A DNA stretch of 60,736 bases from the NCBI GenBank assembly GCA_000696115.1, contig JJOH01000106.1, positions 1 through 60,736 on the forward strand, written 5' to 3'. A program made the position numbers and the translations under genes. This DNA is from Streptomyces olindensis. GTDB taxonomy: Bacteria > Actinomycetota > Actinomycetes > Streptomycetales > Streptomycetaceae. Position 1 is the stretch's first letter. Each line of letters opens with the position of its first letter. Of this stretch, positions 25,424-34,486 are shown piece after piece. Under the pieces are notes generated by a model. That model was not told the DNA's origin and searched no databases. It was given only the letters and a program-made list of their open reading frames with translations.

Positions 25424-26953
25424 TCACTTGACCGCGCGCAGCGCGTTGACGATGCCGTGCCCGTAGAAGCCGTTGACGCGCTTGCCGCCCTCGCACACCG
25501 CGTCCTGCGTGCCGTCGCCGTCCTGGTCGTAGGACTCGGGGCAGGCGGTCCGGTCGGCCTGGGCCTTCAGCATCATCTGGAGCTGGGCCGGAGACGCCCA
25601 GGGGTACTTGGACTTCAGCAGCGCGGCGACGCCCGAGGCGTGCGGCGAGGCCATCGAGGTGCCCTGCAGGAAGGCCCACGCGCCGTTCGGCATGGTGGAC
25701 AGGATGCGGCCGTCCTTCGAGGGCGTGTCCGGTATCTGGTAGCGGCGGTCACCACCCGGCGCGGCGACGTCCACGACACCCTCGCCGTACGTCGAGTAGT
25801 ACGACTTGAGGTTGTTGACGCCGGTCGCGCTGACGGTGACGACACCCGGCAGCTGGGTCGGTATGTCGAAGCACTCGTGCGGGTCGATGGTGCGCTCGAC
25901 GGGCGTGGTGTCGTTCGGGCTGGAGTCGTCGACGATCGCGTCCGCGTCCAGGTCGTGGTTGGAGTTGCCCGCCGCCGCGACGTGCAGCGTGCCCTTCTTC
26001 TGGGCGTACAGCTGCGCCCGGTTGACGGCGTCCACGATCGCGCGCTGGTCCGGGTCGTCCATGCAGTTGTAGAGCCACGGATCGACGTAGTAGCTGTTGT
26101 TCGTGATCTCGACGCCGTGGTCGGCGGCGAACACGAACGCGCAGACGACGCTCTCCGGGTAGAAGAGGCCGCTCGCCCGGTCGGTCACGTTGATGCTGGA
26201 CACCTTCACACCGGGAGCGACGCCCGCGACGCCCACTCCGTTGCGGGCGGCGGCGATCGAGCCGGCGACGTGCGTGCCGTGGTAGTCCTCGGGCGTGTAC
26301 GGCCGCCAGGCGCCCTCGCTGGTGTCGGCCTTGCCGCCGGCGCAGTTGGCGGACTGGGACGCGGAGAAGTTCGGGGCGATGTCGGGGTGGGTGTCGTCCA
26401 CTCCGGTGTCGATCACGGCGACCGTCACCTTGCGGCTGCCCGGGTTGATCTGCGCGGCCTTGTCGGCGCCGATCGCGCGCAGGTCCCACTGGTCCGCTTC
26501 GAGGGGCTCGCTCTCGGGCGTCTGCGCGGAGGCGGCCTCGACCCGCTCGGCCTGCGCGGCCGTCAGGTACTGGGCGGCCCCCTCCTCCTTCGTGCCCGCG
26601 GCGGTCAGCGGCGCCGTGCGCGTCGCACCGGCCGACTGGACGCCGCGCACCGAGCGGATGCTCTTGGCGAAGTCGGCGTTCGAGGAGTGGACGACGATCA
26701 CGCCGATCCGCTCGTAGGTGGCCACGACCGAGCCGCCGGCCTTCCCGATCGCCTTCTTCACCGACGCGATCGTGTGCCGGTCCACCTTGGTGTTGACGAC
26801 GTACGACAGCCGCGGCGCGTCCGCCGACCGGGTGGCCGACTCCGCCTGCGGGGCCGCCGACGCGGCGGCCGGCAGGAAGCCCAGCGAGGCCGTCAGGGAC
26901 AGCACGACGGGCACGGCGAGGGCGAGCCGGCGTCTGGAACGCAGATGAGACAT
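25424..26953 (-). CDS. Secreted S8 family (subtilisin-like) serine peptidase, copy 2
   Basis: A 509-residue paralogue of the downstream protease with the same architecture: signal peptide (about 1-34, RRRLALAVPVVLSLTASLG), I9-like propeptide (about 50-115), Asp182 (VIDTGVDDTHPD), His225 (HGTHVAG), Asn in VAAAGNSNHD and Ser433 (GTSMASPHASG). The frame extends upstream, but ATG 26953 begins a standard signal peptide. Two intact tandem copies suggest duplication and specialisation of extracellular proteolysis, useful during mycelial growth or differentiation. Confidence 0.95.
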   Translation of the reverse strand: MSHLRSRRRLALAVPVVLSLTASLGFLPAAASAAPQAESATRSADAPRLSYVVNTKVDRHTIASVKKAIGKAGGSVVATYERIGVIVVHSSNADFAKSIRSVRGVQSAGATRTAPLTAAGTKEEGAAQYLTAAQAERVEAASAQTPESEPLEADQWDLRAIGADKAAQINPGSRKVTVAVIDTGVDDTHPDIAPNFSASQSANCAGGKADTSEGAWRPYTPEDYHGTHVAGSIAAARNGVGVAGVAPGVKVSSINVTDRASGLFYPESVVCAFVFAADHGVEITNNSYYVDPWLYNCMDDPDQRAIVDAVNRAQLYAQKKGTLHVAAAGNSNHDLDADAIVDDSSPNDTTPVERTIDPHECFDIPTQLPGVVTVSATGVNNLKSYYSTYGEGVVDVAAPGGDRRYQIPDTPSKDGRILSTMPNGAWAFLQGTSMASPHASGVAALLKSKYPWASPAQLQMMLKAQADRTACPESYDQDGDGTQDAVCEGGKRVNGFYGHGIVNALRAVK

Positions 26954-27206
26954 GGGGTCTCCACATCCTCCGGAAACGAAACCGGCCCGAGGCACAGGTG
27001 GTGCTCGGGCAGGTACATGACGGGTGGTGCAGGGTGAAGCTATCCCGGCCTCTCGCTGGCCAGCAACGTTTTGTCGAAACGACTTCGGAAAGAACGCGAC
27101 GCCGTTGAACCGCTCCTCGCGTGCCGCCGTGACGTTGGACAGGGAGCGCGAGGACACTCGCCTCCATCCCCGTTCACAACCGCTTCCGTCATTGCGAGGA
27201 GACTCC

Positions 27207-27563
27207 GTGGCCACCGACGCACCGCCCCCCTCGAAAGAGCAACACAAACTCCCCTCACCCGAGGAGTTCAGCGAGGTGCAGGAGAGCGCGGAGTTCGGTG
27301 AACTGCGCCGCTCCTACCGCTCCTTCGCCTTCCCGCTGACCGTCGCCTTCATCGCCTGGTACCTGCTGTACGTCCTGCTGTCGAACTACGCGGGCGGCCT
27401 CATGGGCACCAAGCTGTTCGGCAACATCAACGTCGCCTTCGTCCTCGGCGTCGCCCAGTTCGTCACCACGTTCCTCATCGCCTGGTGGTACTCGAAGCAC
27501 GCCGCCGCGAAGCTCGACCCCAAGGCCGAGGCCATCAAGTCCCGGATGGAGGGCGGCGCATGA
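27207..27563 (+). CDS. DUF485 small membrane protein (ActP partner)
   Basis: A 118-residue protein. After a soluble N terminus come two TM helices (FPLTVAFIAWYLLYVLLSNYA and VAFVLGVAQFVTTFLIAWWYS) with the DUF485 signature SYRSFAFPLTVAF. DUF485 genes nearly always precede acetate/pyruvate SSS permeases. GTG 27207 has GGAG upstream. The stop overlaps the next ATG (ATGA), so the pair is translationally coupled. Confidence 0.9.
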   Translation: MATDAPPPSKEQHKLPSPEEFSEVQESAEFGELRRSYRSFAFPLTVAFIAWYLLYVLLSNYAGGLMGTKLFGNINVAFVLGVAQFVTTFLIAWWYSKHAAAKLDPKAEAIKSRMEGGA

Positions 27564-29185
27564 GCACCGCACAGCAGACCCTTCTCGCCGCGAACGAGGC
27601 CAGCGAGCACCGCCCGCTGATCATCACCCTGTTCGCGCTGTTCGTCCTCGCCACCCTCGGCATCACGATCTGGGCGGGCCGCCAGACCAAGGACGCCGCC
27701 GACTTCTACGCGGGCGGCCGCCAGTTCAGCGCCTTCCAGAACGGCCTTGCCGTCTCCGGCGACTACATGTCCGCGGCCTCGTTCCTCGGCATCGCGGGCG
27801 CGATCGCCCTCTTCGGTTACGACGGCTTCCTGTACTCCATCGGCTTCCTGGTCGCCTGGCTGGTCGCCCTGCTCCTGGTGGCGGAGCCGCTCAGGAACTC
27901 CGGCCGCTACACCATGGGCGACGTCCTCGCCTACCGCATGCGCCAGCGCCCGGTCCGCACCGCCGCAGGCACCTCCACGATCGTCGTGTCGATCTTCTAC
28001 CTGCTGGCCCAGATGGCCGGCGCCGGCGTCCTCGTCTCGCTGCTGCTCGGCATCACCTCCGACGCGGGCAAGATCCTCATCGTCGCCCTGGTCGGCATCC
28101 TGATGATCGTCTACGTCTCCATCGGCGGCATGAAGGGCACCACCTGGGTCCAGATGGTCAAGGCCGTGCTGCTCATCGGCGGCACCCTTCTGATCACCTT
28201 CCTGGTGCTGCTGAAGTTCAACTTCAACATCTCCGACCTGCTCGGCACCGCCGCCGAGAACAGCGGCAAGGGCGCCGCCTTCCTGGAGCCCGGCCTCCAG
28301 TACGGCGCGACCGGCACCTCCAAGCTGGACTTCATCTCCCTGGGCATCGCCCTGGTCCTCGGCACCGCCGGCCTGCCGCACATCCTGATCCGCTTCTACA
28401 CCGTGCCCAACGCCAAGGCCGCCCGTAAGTCCGTGAACTGGGCCATCGGCATCATCGGCGCCTTCTACCTGATGACCATCGCCCTCGGCTTCGGCGCCGC
28501 CGCGCTGATCTCCCAGGACGAGATCATCGCCTCCAACCCGTCCGGCAACACGGCAGCGCCGCTGCTCGCCCTGCACCTCGGCGGCGTCGACTCGGCCTGG
28601 GGCGCGATCCTGCTCGCCACGATCTCGGCGGTCGCCTTCGCGACGATCCTCGCCGTGGTCGCCGGCCTCACCCTCGCCTCGTCGTCCTCCTTCGCGCACG
28701 ACATCTACGCCAACGTCATCCGCAAGGGGCAGGCCTCCGGCGCCGAGGAGGTGCGCGCGGCCCGCTGGGCGACCGTCTTCATCGGCGTCATCTCCATCGG
28801 CCTCGGCGCCCTGGCCCGCGACCTGAACGTGGCCGGCCTGGTCGCCCTCGCCTTCGCGGTCGCGGCCTCCGCCAACCTGCCGACGATCCTCTACAGCCTG
28901 TTCTGGAAGCGGTTCACCACCCAGGGCGCGCTGTGGTCGATCTACGGCGGCCTGATCGTCGCCGTCGGCCTGGTGCTGTTCTCGCCCGTCGTCTCCGGCG
29001 ACCCCAAGGCGATGTTCCCCGAGGTGGACTTCGCCTGGTTCCCGCTGAAGAACCCGGGCATCATCTCCATCCCCTTCGGCTTCCTCATGGGCTGGCTCGG
29101 CACGGTCCTGTCCAAGGAGGAGCCGGACGTCAAGAAGTACGCCGAGCTGGAGGTCAGGTCCCTGACCGGCACCGGCGCCCACTGA
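27560..29185 (+). CDS. Cation/acetate symporter ActP-like (SSS family)
   Basis: A 541-residue transporter with about 13 TM helices. ActP/MctP-type SSS signatures: DFYAGGRQFSAFQNGLAVSGDYMSAASFLGIAG, GTAGLPHILIRFYTVPNAKAARKSVNWAIG and TISAVAFATILAVVAGLTLASSSSFAHDIY. Likely imports acetate, pyruvate or related monocarboxylates with a cation. It pairs with the DUF485 gene just upstream. The C terminus is EPDVKKYAELEVRSLTG. ATG 27560 is fixed by the 4-nt overlap. Confidence 0.93.
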   Translation: MSTAQQTLLAANEASEHRPLIITLFALFVLATLGITIWAGRQTKDAADFYAGGRQFSAFQNGLAVSGDYMSAASFLGIAGAIALFGYDGFLYSIGFLVAWLVALLLVAEPLRNSGRYTMGDVLAYRMRQRPVRTAAGTSTIVVSIFYLLAQMAGAGVLVSLLLGITSDAGKILIVALVGILMIVYVSIGGMKGTTWVQMVKAVLLIGGTLLITFLVLLKFNFNISDLLGTAAENSGKGAAFLEPGLQYGATGTSKLDFISLGIALVLGTAGLPHILIRFYTVPNAKAARKSVNWAIGIIGAFYLMTIALGFGAAALISQDEIIASNPSGNTAAPLLALHLGGVDSAWGAILLATISAVAFATILAVVAGLTLASSSSFAHDIYANVIRKGQASGAEEVRAARWATVFIGVISIGLGALARDLNVAGLVALAFAVAASANLPTILYSLFWKRFTTQGALWSIYGGLIVAVGLVLFSPVVSGDPKAMFPEVDFAWFPLKNPGIISIPFGFLMGWLGTVLSKEEPDVKKYAELEVRSLTGTGAH

Positions 29186-29199
29186 GCACGACGGTCCAC

Positions 29200-29248
29200 C
29201 CGCGGCCGCGTCGTAGGAACCTCCAGGTTCCCGCGGCGCGGCCGCGTC
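29200..29248 (+). terminator. Large hairpin after the ActP-like gene
   Basis: CGCGGCCGCG near 29201-29210 pairs with CGCGGCCGCG near 29236-29245, with an inner GGAACC/GGTTCC stem. It lies 15 bp beyond the symporter stop and probably ends that operon before moaA. Confidence 0.65.
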
Positions 29249-29356
29249 CCACGTCGTGGGATCGGGCCTGTGGAGTTGTCAGTGGGGTCACGTAGGCTCA
29301 CAGGTGTCGGAGAACCAGTGCTCCGGGCACGATCCGCGTCTAGGGAGGGGGCCCAC

Positions 29357-30346
29357 GTGCTCATCGACACCTACGGCCGAGTGGCCACCGACCTGAGGGT
29401 CTCGCTGACCGACCGCTGCAATCTGCGGTGCACGTACTGCATGCCCGAGGAGGGCCTGCAGTGGCTGGCCAAGCCCGACCTGCTGACGGACGACGAGATC
29501 GTCCGCCTGATCGACATAGCGGTCACGTCCCTCGGGATCGAGGAGGTCCGCTTCACCGGCGGCGAGCCCCTGCTGCGCCCCGGGCTGGTCGGCATCGTCG
29601 AGCGCGTCGCGGCCCTGGAACCCCGCCCGCAGATGTCGTTGACCACCAACGGCATCGGCCTCAAGCGCACGGCGGCGGCCCTGAAGGCGGCTGGCCTGGA
29701 CCGGGTCAACGTCTCCCTCGACACGCTCCGGCCGGACGTCTTCAAGACCCTCACCCGCCGCGACCGCCACAAGGACGTCATCGAGGGCCTGCACGCCGCC
29801 CGCGACGCCGGCCTCACCCCGGTCAAGGTCAACTCGGTCCTGATGCCGGGGCTCAACGACGACGAGGCCCCGGACCTCCTCGCCTGGGCCGTGGAGCACG
29901 AGTACGAGCTGCGCTTCATCGAGCAGATGCCCCTGGACGCCCAGCACGGCTGGAAGCGCGACGGCATGATCACGGCAGGGGACATCCTGACCTCCCTGCG
30001 TACGCGCTTCGACCTGACCCCCGAGGGCGAGGAGAAGCGCGGCTCGGCCCCGGCGGAGCGCTGGCTGGTCGACGGCGGCCCGCACGTGGTCGGTGTCATC
30101 GCCTCGGTCACCCGCCCCTTCTGCGCGGCCTGCGACCGTACGCGCCTCACGGCCGACGGCCAGATACGCACCTGCCTGTTCGCCCGGGAGGAGACGGACC
30201 TGCGCGCCGCCCTCCGCTCCGGCGCCCCCGACGAGGAGATCGCCCGCATCTGGCGCCTCGCGATGTGGGGCAAGAAGGCGGGAGCGGGCCTGGACGACCC
30301 GACGTTCGTCCAGCCGGACCGCCCGATGTCGGCGATCGGCGGCTGA
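29357..30346 (+). CDS. moaA: GTP 3',8-cyclase MoaA
   Basis: A 329-residue radical SAM enzyme for the first step of molybdenum cofactor synthesis. The N-terminal [4Fe-4S] motif is C21-x3-C25-x2-C28 (CNLRCTYC). The C-terminal cluster ligands are C256, C259 and C273 (FCAACDRTR, then TCLF). The terminal Gly-Gly required by MoaA is present (MSAIGG). GTG 29357 has GGGAGGGG about 8 nt upstream; the longer frame from 29270 is not expected. The other moa genes are not in the window. Confidence 0.96.
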   Translation: MLIDTYGRVATDLRVSLTDRCNLRCTYCMPEEGLQWLAKPDLLTDDEIVRLIDIAVTSLGIEEVRFTGGEPLLRPGLVGIVERVAALEPRPQMSLTTNGIGLKRTAAALKAAGLDRVNVSLDTLRPDVFKTLTRRDRHKDVIEGLHAARDAGLTPVKVNSVLMPGLNDDEAPDLLAWAVEHEYELRFIEQMPLDAQHGWKRDGMITAGDILTSLRTRFDLTPEGEEKRGSAPAERWLVDGGPHVVGVIASVTRPFCAACDRTRLTADGQIRTCLFAREETDLRAALRSGAPDEEIARIWRLAMWGKKAGAGLDDPTFVQPDRPMSAIGG

Positions 30347-30355
30347 CGCACCCCG

Positions 30356-30568
30356 TTAGGCGCTCTCTTCCCACTCCTCGAGAAGAACGACGTCCTTCAG
30401 GAACCCCCGCACACCGAGGAACTGCGACAGATGCTCGCGATGCTCCTCACAGGCCAGCCACGTCTTGCGCCGCTCCGGCGTGTGGATCTTCGGGTTGTTC
30501 CAGGCAAGTACCCACACCGCGTCGGCGCGGCAGCCCTTCGCGGAACAGATGGGCGTCTCGTCACTCAC
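30356..30568 (-). CDS. Small Cys/His zinc-site protein
   Basis: A 70-residue protein conserved in Streptomyces in my memory, without known function. C8-x4-C13 and C40-x2-H43 (CEEH) may form one zinc site. It contains three Trp and ends in acidic residues. It is convergent with moaA, 9 bp apart. The name 'acetone carboxylase' sometimes attached to such proteins would be unfounded here. Confidence 0.75.
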   Translation of the reverse strand: MSDETPICSAKGCRADAVWVLAWNNPKIHTPERRKTWLACEEHREHLSQFLGVRGFLKDVVLLEEWEESA

Positions 30569-30784
30569 AGCTTCGTCTCACCACTGCACACAGAAAAGGC
30601 GACGCCGAGCAGCCACGGGGGGAGCTGCCCGGCGTCGGTCCGTCGCTCCGACGGGGGATGCGGAGCGCGTACGAAGTATGTCACGGGTAACCCCGGGCCC
30701 GGCACCGGAACAACATGATTGATCTGAGCTTTTCTTGAGCTTGGCGGGAAGATGACTTCCGTTTGTGATCACCCGCGGACGGCC

Positions 30785-31180
30785 CTACCGCTCGTGCGAC
30801 TCGGTCCGCGCACCCGGCACCGTCCCGGACACGGCGTCTTCCGCGACGGATTCCGCCGGCCCGTCCTGGGCCCCCGGCGGCGCGATCATCGGACGCACCG
30901 GCGGCGCCACGAACGTCGACGGCAGGGACGGCGCGTTCTCGCGCCCGGCGTTCGCGATCACCACCGCGATGTACGGCAGGACCAGCCCGAGCACCAACGC
31001 CACGATGGCCACGTGCCGTTCGACGTTCCACAGGGTGGCCGCGAGGATCACGGAGATCGTGCGGATCGTCATCGAGATCACGTACCGGCGCTGCCGCCCG
31101 CGTACGTCCTCCTGGAGCCCCGCCCGGGCGCCGGTGATCCGGAAAACCTGGACGTTGCCGCCGCCATGCTGCTTCCGCAT
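30785..31180 (-). CDS. DUF3099 membrane protein
   Basis: A 131-residue protein: a soluble start (VQVFRITGARAGLQEDVRGRQRRYVISMTIRTISVILAA) that matches the DUF3099 opening, two TM helices (about 30-50 and 58-80), and a Pro-rich tail. Function is unknown. ATG 31180 is chosen; the frame is open to 31267. Confidence 0.82.
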   Translation of the reverse strand: MRKQHGGGNVQVFRITGARAGLQEDVRGRQRRYVISMTIRTISVILAATLWNVERHVAIVALVLGLVLPYIAVVIANAGRENAPSLPSTFVAPPVRPMIAPPGAQDGPAESVAEDAVSGTVPGARTESHER

Positions 31181-31424
31181 CGCATTCCACCATCCGCCCG
31201 TATCGGACTCTCCCCGCCCCGTAGCCGTCCCCGGCCGGTCGGGGAACCTGACCAGGACAGCTCCCACGTTACGCCGCGTCTGCGTCCGCTACGAGACCGG
31301 GGCCGGTCCGGCCGGTGCGACCGGCCTGCGCCGTACCACGTACGGCCCGCGTCGTAATGCGGCGTACCGCGGCTGGACCGACACTGGCCGTAGTGCTCAC
31401 GTCGAGCCGTACGAGGAGGCAGCG

Positions 31425-31700
31425 ATGGGCTGGTTGTGGGCGATCATCGTGGGACTGGTACTCGGCCTGATCGCCAAGGCGATCATTCCGGGCAAGCAGC
31501 ATGTGCCGCTGTGGCTGACCGTCATCCTGGGCATGATCGGCGCTATCGCCGGCAACGCCATCGCCCGGGCGGCCGGTGTCGACGCCACGGCCGGCATCGA
31601 CTGGTGGCGGCACGTCTTCCAGCTGGTGATGGCGGTCATCCTCGTCGGTCTCGGCGACCGGGCCTGGACGGCGGCCAGGGGAAGCAGACGAAGGGCCTAA
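31425..31700 (+). CDS. GlsB/YeaQ/YmgE family stress-response membrane protein
   Basis: A 91-residue protein with three TM helices (WLWAIIVGLVLGLIAKAIIPG, LWLTVILGMIGAIAGNAIA, VFQLVMAVILVGLGD). The opening GWLWAIIVGLVLGLIAKAI with PGKQ is typical of the YeaQ/YmgE transglycosylase-associated family. The function is poorly known and usually tied to stress. ATG 31425 has GAGGAGG 7 nt upstream. Confidence 0.92.
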   Translation: MGWLWAIIVGLVLGLIAKAIIPGKQHVPLWLTVILGMIGAIAGNAIARAAGVDATAGIDWWRHVFQLVMAVILVGLGDRAWTAARGSRRRA

Positions 31701-31732
31701 CGGGGTGCACGGCCCCTAACGGGGTGCACGGC
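31697..31732 (+). repeat. Tandem duplication after the GlsB-like gene
   Basis: CTAACGGGGTGCACGGC occurs at about 31697-31713 and again at about 31716-31732. The duplicated unit contains the TAA stop. Confidence 0.8.
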
Positions 31733-31772
31733 GAAGGGGGGCGGCCTCCGGCTTCGGAGACCGCCCCCCTTC
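31733..31772. terminator. Bidirectional hairpin between GlsB-like gene and tyrS
   Basis: GAAGGGGGGCGG (31733-31744) pairs with CCGCCCCCCTTC (31761-31772); an inner CTCCG/CGGAG stem sits in the loop. It lies between convergent genes and can serve both strands. Confidence 0.85.
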
Positions 31773-31779
31773 CACGCGC

Positions 31780-33048
31780 TCAGCCGCTCGTGACCTCGAC
31801 CGCCGCCAGATTCTTCTTGCCCCGGCGCAGCACCAGCCAGCGGCCGTGCAGCAGGTCCTCCTTGGCGGGGACGGCGTCCTCGCCGGCGACCTTGGCGTTG
31901 TTGACGTACGCGCCGCCCTCCTTCACCGTGCGGCGCGCGGCCGACTTGCTGGCCACCAGGCCGACCTCGGCGAACAGGTCGACGACCGGACCGAGCTCGG
32001 CGACCTGGATGTGCGGCAGCTCCGACAGGGCCGCGGCCAGCGTCCTGTCGTCCAGCTCCGCCAGCTCGCCCTGCCCGAAGAGGGCCCTGGACGCGGCGAT
32101 CACGGCGGCCGTCTGGTCGGCGCCGTGCACCAGCGTCGTCAGCTCCTCGGCCAGCGCGCGCTGCGCGGCCCGGGCCTGCGGACGCTCCTCCGTCTGCTTC
32201 TCCAGCTCCTCCAGCTCCTCGCGGGAACGGAAGGACAGGATGCGCATGTACCGGGAGATGTCCCGGTCGTCCACGTTCAGCCAGAACTGGTAGAACGCGT
32301 ACGGCGTCGTCATCTCCGGGTCGAGCCAGACGGCGCCGCCCTCGGTCTTGCCGAACTTGGTGCCGTCCGCCTTGGTCATCAGCGGCGTCGCCAGCGCGTG
32401 CACGGTGGCGTCCGGCTCCAGCCGGTGGATCAGGTCCAGGCCGGCCGTCAGGTTGCCCCACTGGTCGCTGCCGCCCTGCTGGAGGGTGCAGCCGTAGCGC
32501 CGGTAGAGCTGGAGGAAGTCCATGCCCTGGAGGAGCTGGTAGCTGAACTCCGTGTAGCTGATGCCCTCGGAGGACTCCAGGCGGCGGGCCACCGAGTCCT
32601 TCGTCAGCATCTTGTTGACGCGGAAGTGCTTGCCGATGTCCCTCAGGAACTCGATCGCGGAGAGGTTCTGCGTCCAGTCGAGGTTGTTGACCATGACGGC
32701 CGCGTTCTCGCCCTCGAAGTCGAGGAAGGGCTCGATCTGGGCGCGCAGCTTGTCGACCCAGCCGCCGACCGTCTCCGGGTCGTTCAGCGTGCGCTCCGCC
32801 GTCGGGCGCGGGTCGCCGATCAGGCCCGTGGCACCGCCGACCAGCGCCAGCGGACGGTGACCGGCCTGCTGGAGCCGGCGCACGGTGAGCACCTGCACCA
32901 GATGCCCCACGTGCAACGACGGCGCCGTCGGGTCGAAGCCGCAATAGAACGTGACGGGACCGTCCGCGAGCGCCTTGCGCAAAGCGTCCTCGTCAGTGGA
33001 CAGGGCGAACAGCCCGCGCCACTTCAGCTCGTCGACGATGTCCGTCAC
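31780..33048 (-). CDS. tyrS: Tyrosyl-tRNA synthetase
   Basis: A 422-residue class I aminoacyl-tRNA synthetase. FDPTAPSLHVGHLV carries the HIGH motif, and KFGKTEGGAVW the KMSKS-equivalent loop. YQLLQGMDFLQLY and GGSDQWGN form the tyrosine-binding region, and the C terminus has an S4-like RNA-binding domain (LGPVVDLFAEVGLVASKSAARRTVKEGGAYVNN). A TATAAC lies upstream near 33095, but only 43 bp separates it from the PmbA gene, so read-through from the tldD-pmbA unit is possible. Confidence 0.97.
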   Translation of the reverse strand: MTDIVDELKWRGLFALSTDEDALRKALADGPVTFYCGFDPTAPSLHVGHLVQVLTVRRLQQAGHRPLALVGGATGLIGDPRPTAERTLNDPETVGGWVDKLRAQIEPFLDFEGENAAVMVNNLDWTQNLSAIEFLRDIGKHFRVNKMLTKDSVARRLESSEGISYTEFSYQLLQGMDFLQLYRRYGCTLQQGGSDQWGNLTAGLDLIHRLEPDATVHALATPLMTKADGTKFGKTEGGAVWLDPEMTTPYAFYQFWLNVDDRDISRYMRILSFRSREELEELEKQTEERPQARAAQRALAEELTTLVHGADQTAAVIAASRALFGQGELAELDDRTLAAALSELPHIQVAELGPVVDLFAEVGLVASKSAARRTVKEGGAYVNNAKVAGEDAVPAKEDLLHGRWLVLRRGKKNLAAVEVTSG

Positions 33049-33091
33049 GGTTCTCGTATCTCCTTGAGTGGGCTCGTAATCAGGTACGAGG

Positions 33092-34486
33092 TTATACGCC
33101 CTGGCTGACAGAGCTCATATTGAAGTCCGGCACCCTCAGGGCCGGCATCGCAGCCCTAGTGAACCAGTCGCTCCATTCCCTCGGCAGCGTCTTTTCCGTC
33201 CGCCCGGCCTCCGTGGCCCGCCCCAGCAGACCCACCGGCGACTCGTTGAAGCGGAAGTTGTTCACCTCGCCCGTCACCTCGCCGTTCTCGACGAGGTAGA
33301 CGCCGTCCCGGGTCAGACCCGTCAGCAGCAGCGTCGCCGGATCGACCTCGCGGATGTACCACAGGCAGGTCAGCAGCAGCCCGCGCTCGGTGTCCGCGAC
33401 CATCTCGTCCAGGGAGCGGTCGGCACCGCCGTCGAGGATCAGGTTCTCGATGCCGGGCGCCACCGGCAGCCCGGTCAGGCCCGCGCTGTGGCGGCTGGTC
33501 GTCAGATGCCGCAGCTCGCCCTCGCGCATCCACTCGGTGGCCGCGAGCGGCAGCCCGTTGTCGAACACCGACTGGTCGCCGCCGGAGGAGTGCGCGATCA
33601 CGAAGGGCGCGGACTCCAGGCCCGGCTCGTTCGGGTCGCTGCGCAGGGTCAGCGGCAGGTCGGTCAGCTTCTCGCCGACCCGCGTGCCCCCGCCCGGCTT
33701 GGAGAAGACCGTGCGGCCCTCGACCGCGTCCCGGCCCGAAGCCGACCACATCTGGTAGATGAGCAGGTCCGCAACGGCCGTCGGCGGCAGCAGCGTCTCG
33801 TAGCGTCCCGCGGGCAGCTCCACGCGCCGCTCGGCCCAGCCGAGGCGCACGGCCAGTTCGGCGTCCATGGCGGCCGGGTCGACGTCCTTGAAGTCCCGCG
33901 TGGAGCGCCCGGCCCACGCGGACCGGGTCCGGTCCGGGGACTTGGCGTTCAGCTCCAGCGTCCCGTTCGGCTGGTCGTGCCGCAGCCGCAGCCCCGTGGA
34001 GGTGCCCACGTACGACGACACCAGCTCGTGGTTGGCGAAGCCGTACAGCTCCCGGCCCCCGGCACGCGCGCGTGCGAAGGCCTCGCCGAGCGCCGGCGCG
34101 AAGTCGGCGAACACCGCCGAGGACGTCTCCGCGGGTGCCTCCGTGAACTCCGGCGACCGCGGCACACCGGTGACCAGCGGCTGCGCGTCCTCGGCGGGCC
34201 CGGCGCCGCGCGCGGCGGCCTCGGCGGCCCGCACCAGGGGCTCCAGCTCGTCGGCGGTCACGGCGGACCGGGACACGACCCCCGAGGCCGTGCCCTCCTT
34301 GCCGTCGACCGTGGCGACGACCGTGAGCGTCCGCCCACGGGTGACACCGTTCGTCGTCAGCGCGTTGCCCGCCCAGCGCAGGTTGGCGGTGGACCGCTCG
34401 TCGGCGATGACGACACAGCCGTCCGCCCGGGACAGTTCGAGGGCGCGCTCGACGACCTCGTGCGGCTTGCTGGTGCGCCCGCTCAT
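33092..34486 (-). CDS. TldD/PmbA family metallopeptidase subunit (PmbA-like)
   Basis: A 464-residue PmbA/TldE-like protein. Family features: VVERALELSRADGCVVIADE at the start, SSYVGTSTGLRLRHDQPNGTLELNAKS, FVIAHSSGGDQSVFDNGLPLAATEWMREGELRHLTTSRHSAGLTGLPVAPGIENLILDGG, and CLWYIREVDPATLLLTGLTRDGVYLVENGEV. It lacks the zinc-binding HExxxH present in its partner, as expected for the non-catalytic half of a TldD-TldE heterodimer. The complex matures or degrades peptides in other bacteria. Start ATG overlaps the partner's stop (ATGA at 34483-34486). Confidence 0.93.
   Translation of the reverse strand: MSGRTSKPHEVVERALELSRADGCVVIADERSTANLRWAGNALTTNGVTRGRTLTVVATVDGKEGTASGVVSRSAVTADELEPLVRAAEAAARGAGPAEDAQPLVTGVPRSPEFTEAPAETSSAVFADFAPALGEAFARARAGGRELYGFANHELVSSYVGTSTGLRLRHDQPNGTLELNAKSPDRTRSAWAGRSTRDFKDVDPAAMDAELAVRLGWAERRVELPAGRYETLLPPTAVADLLIYQMWSASGRDAVEGRTVFSKPGGGTRVGEKLTDLPLTLRSDPNEPGLESAPFVIAHSSGGDQSVFDNGLPLAATEWMREGELRHLTTSRHSAGLTGLPVAPGIENLILDGGADRSLDEMVADTERGLLLTCLWYIREVDPATLLLTGLTRDGVYLVENGEVTGEVNNFRFNESPVGLLGRATEAGRTEKTLPREWSDWFTRAAMPALRVPDFNMSSVSQGV

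Noticed and set aside
29186..29356. Molybdenum cofactor riboswitch before moaA
   Set aside because: The only strong structure is the terminator-like hairpin of the symporter gene; no Moco consensus elements are recognised.
33049..33110. T-box element before tyrS
   Set aside because: Only 43 bp separates tyrS from the preceding gene; there is no room for a T-box and no conserved T-box sequence.
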